This document shows, piece after piece, positions 5,820 through 9,433 of a stretch of DNA of 9,433 nucleotides. Position numbers and translations under genes: made by a program. The number at the start of each line of letters is the position of its first letter. Within the stretch, counting starts at the first letter, position 1. Under the pieces are notes generated by a model. The model saw only the letters and a list, made by a program, of their open reading frames with translations. It was not told the DNA's origin and did not search any database. Source of the DNA: an uncultured Sphingomonadaceae bacterium (GTDB taxonomy: Bacteria > Pseudomonadota > Alphaproteobacteria > Sphingomonadales > Sphingomonadaceae); assembly GCA_938016505.1 (NCBI GenBank), contig CALLWN010000054.1:1-9433 (forward strand), written 5' to 3'.

Positions 5820-7955
5820 ATGCGCCGGGATGCACGACGGGCAGTGCTTGGCATGGTCGCGCTCGCGGGTGCGGGCGCTGCGCAGGCCGCCGAGGGGATG
5901 TGGCTCCCGAGCCAGGCCCCGGCGCTTGCCGATCGGCTGCGGCAAGCCGGGCTCGCCATTCCGCCCGAGCGGCTGGCCGACCTTGCTGCAGCGCCGATGG
6001 GCGCGATCGCCTCCCTCGGCGGCTGTTCGGCGAGCTTCGTCTCCCCCGATGGCCTTGTTGTCACCAACCACCATTGCGTCCTGGGCTCGATCCAGTTCAA
6101 CGCCTCGGCCGACCGCAACCTCATCCGCGACGGCTTTCTTGCCCGCACCCGCGCCGAGGAGCTTCCCGCGGCACCGGGCAGCCGGGTGTTCGTCATCGAG
6201 GCGCTCGACGACGTGACAAGGGCGATGATGGCCGGGATCACCCCGAAGCTGACCGGTGCGGCAAGGATCCGCGCGCTCGAGGCCAACCGAAAGGCGATCG
6301 TGGCTGCCTGCGAGGCCGAGCCCGGCACCCGCTGCGAGGTGAGGAGCTACTTTGCCGGCAGCCAGTACTGGCGGCAGAAGATGCTCGAGATCCGCGATGT
6401 CCGCCTCGTCCATGCGCCGGCCGGCAGCGTCGGCAATTTCGGCGGCGACATCGACAACTGGCAGTGGCCGCGCCACACCGGCGACTACAGCTTCTACCGG
6501 GCCTATGTGGGGCCGGACGGGAAGCCGGCCGCCTTCGCTGCGGAGAACGTGCCCTACCGCCCGCGCGCCCATCTGAGAATCGCCCGCGATGACCTGAAGG
6601 AAGGCGATTTCGTGCTCATTGCCGGCTTTCCCGGAGTCACCGAGCGCTTCCGCACGGCCGCCGAGACCGAGGGCTGGTACGGCCGGATCTACCCCCGCCA
6701 GCAGCGGATGCTGGCCGACTATTCCGCGCTCATCGAAAGAGAAAGCGCGAGCGAGGCCGACAGGATCGCCTATGCCTCGATCAAGGCCGGTGCCGACAAT
6801 TATGCGAAGAAGATCGCAGGCCAGCTCGACGTCGCGAAACAGTTCGGGCTCGTCGGGCTGAAGCAGAGCGCCGATGCCCGGCTCGGCCAATGGGCGGCGC
6901 AGCAGGCCAACCGCCGCACCCATGGTCGAGCCATCGCCGAGTACGACAGCATTGCCGTCGAAGCGCTCGCCGCCGACGAAGCGCGGCTCGTCAACGCAAC
7001 GCTCAACCGGGCGCAGCTGCTTTCGGCAGCGCGCACCCTCTATCGCTGGGCGAACGAGCAGATGAAGCCGGATGCCGAGCGCGAGCCGGGGTATCAGGAG
7101 CGGGACCGGCAGGCGGTCATCGACCGGCTGTCGGCGATCGACCGGCGCTATGTCGCCCGGATCGACCGGGCCATCCTCGAGCAGGCGCTCGGCGAAGTCG
7201 CAACCCTGCCCGCCTCGAAGCGGAACACCGCGCTCGAGGCGAAGATCGCCGAGCTCGGTCTCGACCGGCTCTACCAGGACACGAGCCTCGCCGCCCGCGA
7301 CGAGCGGCTCGCCTGGCTCGACCGGCCGGTCGCCGACTTCATCGCCTCAACCGACCCGTTCATCCAGGTCGCGGTTGCCGGCTACGCCCAGGACATGGCC
7401 GCAGAAGCGCGGCGCAAGGACCTCGATGGCCGGCTCGACGCAGCCCGGGTGCCGTGGATCCAGGCGGTCCGCGCCCACGCTGCAAGCGAGGGCCGGCTGC
7501 TCTACCCCGACGCCAATGGCTCGCTCCGCTTCACCTTCGGCCATGTGAAGGGCCGGCCGACGCGCGACGGCGAAGCCTGGACTGCCTTCACGACGGCCGC
7601 CGGCGTCCTCGCCAAGGACACCGGCAAGGACCCCTTCGACAGCCCGCCCGCCCTCCTCTCGGCCCTGCGGGAGGGCAAGTGGGGCGCGCTCGGCTCGGCT
7701 GCGCTCGGCACGCTTCCGGTCAACTTCCTCTCGACAACCGACATCACCAACGGCAATTCCGGCTCGGCGGTGATGAATGCGCGGGGCGAGCTGGTGGGGC
7801 TTGCGTTCGACGGCACGCTCGAGGGCATGCTCTCCGACTGGTGGTTCGATGACGCGACCACACGCACGATCGCAGTCGACGCGCGCTACATGCGCTTCGT
7901 GATGGGCCGGGTCGACGGCGCTGGCCACCTTCTGCGCGAGATGGGAGCCGACTAG
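5820..7955 (+). CDS. Periplasmic S46 family serine dipeptidyl-peptidase, DPP7/DAP BII-like
   Basis: 711 residues, the usual S46 length. The family removes dipeptides from the N-termini of peptides in the periplasm, feeding amino-acid uptake. Seen: signal peptide MRRDARRAVLGMVALAGAGA with likely cleavage after AQA (residue 23 or so), then GMWLP (26-30) and PMGAIASLGGCSASFVSPDG (59-78), all typical of the mature N-terminus. The catalytic triad is placed by motif: His85 in TNHHC, Asp222 in RHTGDYSF, Ser647 in NGNSGS. The spacing agrees with characterised S46 enzymes. The residue 18 after the serine is Gly665, in FDGTLE. In the family Gly here goes with hydrophobic P1 residues (DPP7, DAP BII), while Arg marks the Asp/Glu-specific DPP11. 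The C-terminal RTIAVDARYM (682-691) is also conserved. Cys69, Cys86, Cys164 and Cys172 could form disulfides. The enzyme looks active. It probably follows the upstream membrane gene in one transcript and ends against the convergent transporter gene. Confidence 0.95.
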   Translation: MRRDARRAVLGMVALAGAGAAQAAEGMWLPSQAPALADRLRQAGLAIPPERLADLAAAPMGAIASLGGCSASFVSPDGLVVTNHHCVLGSIQFNASADRNLIRDGFLARTRAEELPAAPGSRVFVIEALDDVTRAMMAGITPKLTGAARIRALEANRKAIVAACEAEPGTRCEVRSYFAGSQYWRQKMLEIRDVRLVHAPAGSVGNFGGDIDNWQWPRHTGDYSFYRAYVGPDGKPAAFAAENVPYRPRAHLRIARDDLKEGDFVLIAGFPGVTERFRTAAETEGWYGRIYPRQQRMLADYSALIERESASEADRIAYASIKAGADNYAKKIAGQLDVAKQFGLVGLKQSADARLGQWAAQQANRRTHGRAIAEYDSIAVEALAADEARLVNATLNRAQLLSAARTLYRWANEQMKPDAEREPGYQERDRQAVIDRLSAIDRRYVARIDRAILEQALGEVATLPASKRNTALEAKIAELGLDRLYQDTSLAARDERLAWLDRPVADFIASTDPFIQVAVAGYAQDMAAEARRKDLDGRLDAARVPWIQAVRAHAASEGRLLYPDANGSLRFTFGHVKGRPTRDGEAWTAFTTAAGVLAKDTGKDPFDSPPALLSALREGKWGALGSAALGTLPVNFLSTTDITNGNSGSAVMNARGELVGLAFDGTLEGMLSDWWFDDATTRTIAVDARYMRFVMGRVDGAGHLLREMGAD

Positions 7956-9007
7956 GGCGCCCGGCGCCGCTGGATGACGAGTTCGCGCAGCAGCGCCACG
8001 CCGACGACCGTAAGCGGCACCGCGAGGATGACCCCAAGCGGCCCCATCAGCAGGCCGAAGGCCACCAGCGAGAAGATGGTGAGCGCCGGCGGCAGGTCGG
8101 CAAGCCGGCTCTGGGCAAGCGGCGAGACCAGATTGCCCTGGACCTGCTGCACGGCGATGATGACGAGGATGGTCCAGATGCCGGTCTCGACGCTGATCGA
8201 GAACCCGATGAGGATCGCCGGCAGGGCGACCACGAAGGTGCCGAGATAGGGCACGAATTCGCACAGGCCCGCGACGAGCCCGATGGCCGGCGCGCCCGGG
8301 ATCCCGACCACCGACAGCCCGACCCCGGTCGCGAGCCCGACGAAGGCCATGCCCACGCCCTGGGCCCTGAGCCAGGCGTGCAGCGACCCGACCACACGCC
8401 TCCAGGTGCGGGTGGCCCGCACGCGCGACCGCGGCGGCACGAGCGCGAGGAGCGAGCGGGTGTAGAGCTTGGGCTGGGCGGCAAAGTAGATCCCGCCGAC
8501 GAGAATGATGGCAACCATCGAGAGCACGGTCCCGACGTTCGAGACGACCGACTGCGCCACCTCGATGACCGTGGCGCCAGTCGGCATCAGGCCTGGCACT
8601 TCGGCAAGGATGCGGCGGCCCGGCTCGCTCGCCATCAGCATGCCCTTGGCTGCCTCGAGCGCGGCAGGCAGCGACTGCAGCAGGAGCTCGAACTGGGTCG
8701 CCATCGCTGCGCCGAACAGCGAGAAGGCCGCGACGATGAAGGCAAGCGGAAGCACCACGGCGAGCGTGAAGGCGAGCCAGAAGGGCAGCCGCAGGCGCCG
8801 CCGGAGCGCACTGGCGAACTGGAAGACCATCATCGCGACAAGCCCGCAGGCGAACACGATGAGGAGCAGCTGGGAGAGCTGCCAGACGAGGATGGCCGTG
8901 CCGACTGCCGCCATGAACAGGAGGCCGCCGCGATAGGCCCGAGCGGCTTCGCCGGCGCGACCTGACCGCTCCGACAGGATGGGTGGCGGACGAAGGGCCT
9001 CGTTCAC
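7952..9007 (-). CDS. AI-2E family transporter (membrane permease)
   Basis: 351 residues, normal for the family (PF01594; TqsA, PerM, YdiK relatives). Members are inner-membrane proteins linked to export of the signal AI-2 in TqsA or to Na+/H+ antiport in others; substrate cannot be told here. Seen: hydrophobic helices at about 28-42, 47-63, 75-101, 158-175, 213-235, 238-268, 273-288 and 305-343, with the soluble segment 102-157 between the third and fourth, as in the family. Hallmarks near the C-terminus are EFVPYLGT (250-257), QQVQGNLVSPLAQSR (287-301) and GPLGVILAVPL (322-332). Start: GTG at 9007, with GGAAGG three bases upstream. That spacing is short, so a start a little downstream is possible, but the first helix begins only at residue 28 and little depends on it. 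The stop overlaps the convergent peptidase stop. A partial copy of its N-terminus lies immediately upstream. Confidence 0.92.
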   Translation of the reverse strand: MNEALRPPPILSERSGRAGEAARAYRGGLLFMAAVGTAILVWQLSQLLLIVFACGLVAMMVFQFASALRRRLRLPFWLAFTLAVVLPLAFIVAAFSLFGAAMATQFELLLQSLPAALEAAKGMLMASEPGRRILAEVPGLMPTGATVIEVAQSVVSNVGTVLSMVAIILVGGIYFAAQPKLYTRSLLALVPPRSRVRATRTWRRVVGSLHAWLRAQGVGMAFVGLATGVGLSVVGIPGAPAIGLVAGLCEFVPYLGTFVVALPAILIGFSISVETGIWTILVIIAVQQVQGNLVSPLAQSRLADLPPALTIFSLVAFGLLMGPLGVILAVPLTVVGVALLRELVIQRRRAP

Positions 9008-9055
9008 CCGCCTTCCATGCCTGCAATCGGTGCCGGGGGAAAGGGCCGGCGCTGG

Positions 9056-9244
9056 TCAGCGCCCCCGGTTCCGCTCGCCGAACATGAGCGCGACGAGCGC
9101 GCAAGCAATGAGGATGAGCTGGCGCAGCAGCCAGACTGCGAGCGCAATGCCGACGGCGAGCATGGCAACGAGCACGCCGCGGACGATCCGCCCTTCCGGA
9201 CTGCCGTGCCCGGCAGGCGGCGGCGGGGCGGGCCGCAGGGTCAT
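9056..9244 (-). CDS. Small membrane ORF, truncated copy of the AI-2E transporter N-terminus
   Basis: 62 residues from ATG at 9244. Residues 31-55 (VGIALAVWLLRQLILIACAL then VALMF) align with residues 35 to about 61 of the adjacent transporter (VGTAILVWQLSQLLLI...), with one residue fewer. The N-terminal LRPAPPP also resembles LRPPPI. The match extends to DNA level over roughly 100 bp and stops abruptly; the ORF ends seven residues after the match. It therefore encodes only the first transmembrane hairpin of an AI-2E protein. Most likely it is the remnant of a tandem duplication. It could instead be a functional two-helix or re-entrant small protein, as the frame is intact. I chose the 9244 start because an upstream ATG in the same frame (9304) would run through the terminator hairpin. 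No strong ribosome binding site or promoter is visible; AGGG lies about 12 bases before the ATG. Confidence 0.55.
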   Translation of the reverse strand: MTLRPAPPPPAGHGSPEGRIVRGVLVAMLAVGIALAVWLLRQLILIACALVALMFGERNRGR

Positions 9245-9268
9245 GGCGGCGCCGTGCCCTGAAACGGC

Positions 9269-9298
9269 GCGGGTGGGAAGGCCAGCCTTCCCACCCGC
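9269..9298 (-). terminator. Hairpin terminator of the PEP-CTERM gene
   Basis: GCGGGTGGGAAGGC (9269-9282) and GCCTTCCCACCCGC (9285-9298) are perfect 14-bp inverted repeats separated by CA, so a 13-bp stem with a 4-base loop is expected in RNA. On the minus strand it begins 11 bases after the stop of the PEP-CTERM gene and is followed by a short GCCGTTT run. The weak U tract is usual in high-GC genomes. In the other direction there is no U run and no plus-strand gene to end. Confidence 0.8.
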
Positions 9299-9309
9299 CC
9301 GCATGTTGG

Positions 9310-9433
9310 TCAGGCGTGCGCCGGGCGGCGGCGACGCGCGGCGGCGCCGACGAGGCCGAAACCGGCGACCAGCATCGCCCAGGTGGCCGGCTCGGGGATC
9401 GCGGCCGTCTGCGTCACCAGCACATTGTCGAGG
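9310..9433 (-). CDS. PEP-CTERM (PEPxxWA type) sorting-domain protein, C-terminal 40 residues only
   Basis: The gene enters from the right edge; only its 3' end is present, with the stop at 9310-9312. Seen: LDNVLVTQTAAI, then the signal PEPATWAM, a hydrophobic helix LVAGFGLVGAAA, and RRRRPAHA. This is the tripartite PEP-CTERM tail (Pro-Glu-Pro motif, membrane helix, Arg cluster) recognised by an exosortase that releases the protein to the cell surface or the exopolysaccharide layer. The PEPxxWA variant is common in sphingomonads and other alphaproteobacteria. The preceding LDNVLV is typical of the last beta-strand in secreted PEP-CTERM proteins that otherwise share little sequence. The main domain and function lie outside the window. 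Confidence 0.88.
   Translation of the reverse strand, partial: LDNVLVTQTAAIPEPATWAMLVAGFGLVGAAARRRRPAHA

Noticed and set aside
3238..5835. An 865-codon minus-strand open frame opposite the beta-helix membrane protein.
   Set aside because: Its composition (Ala, Glu, Arg, Gly, Asp runs) is that of a shadow frame, and it overlaps the helicase start. The plus-strand gene has a ribosome binding site, repeats and two membrane helices.
5682..6923. A 413-codon minus-strand frame opposite the peptidase.
   Set aside because: It is a shadow of the S46 gene; the plus strand has the signal peptide and the complete catalytic triad.
8378..8965. A 195-codon plus-strand frame rich in Glu, His, Arg and Gln opposite the transporter.
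   Set aside because: Highly charged composition is what the complement of a hydrophobic membrane protein gives; no start signal or domain.
7347..9104. A 585-codon minus-strand frame spanning the peptidase end and the transporter.
   Set aside because: Arg/Ala-rich shadow crossing two well-supported genes in other frames; it has none of the membrane helices expected of the transporter.

Overview
The window is high-GC DNA with the look of an alphaproteobacterium, most likely a sphingomonad. The clues are a PEPxxWA-type C-terminal sorting signal at the right edge, a periplasmic S46 dipeptidyl-peptidase, a lipoprotein of a beta-helix family familiar from sphingomonads, and a PhoB box of the CTGTCA-type spaced 11 bp. 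This placement is inference from gene content, not a phylogenetic result. No tRNA, rRNA, CRISPR array, insertion sequence or phage gene is visible.

Left part (1-3463, minus strand). An Lhr-Core-type DEXH helicase (1079-3463) is followed on the same strand by the first 303 residues of a secreted lipoprotein that runs off the left edge (1-910). The lipoprotein has a lipobox, a (Pro-Thr)10 stalk and a beta-helix-like body. The 168-bp gap between them holds three 7-bp half-sites at exact 11-bp steps (1001-1029), which fit a PHO box and suggest induction of the lipoprotein under phosphate limitation.

Middle part (3604-7955, plus strand). Divergent from the helicase across a 140-bp gap are a 716-residue protein with a repetitive beta-helix-like body and two C-terminal membrane helices (function unknown), and, 65 bp later, an exported S46 serine dipeptidyl-peptidase with its catalytic residues intact. 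The two may be co-transcribed.

Right part (7952-9433, minus strand). An AI-2E family transporter is convergent with the peptidase, and the two stop codons share one CTAG palindrome. Just upstream of the transporter is a 62-residue ORF that copies only its first transmembrane hairpin, apparently a truncated duplicate. Before that lies a strong hairpin terminator that follows the end of a PEP-CTERM protein entering from the right edge.

Taken together this is largely a cell-envelope neighbourhood (surface lipoprotein, membrane beta-helix protein, periplasmic peptidase, permease, sorted surface protein) with one DNA-repair helicase in it. I do not see a clearly new multi-gene system. The points most worth following are the PHO box with its lipoprotein, the uncharacterised beta-helix membrane protein beside the peptidase, and the partial transporter duplicate.
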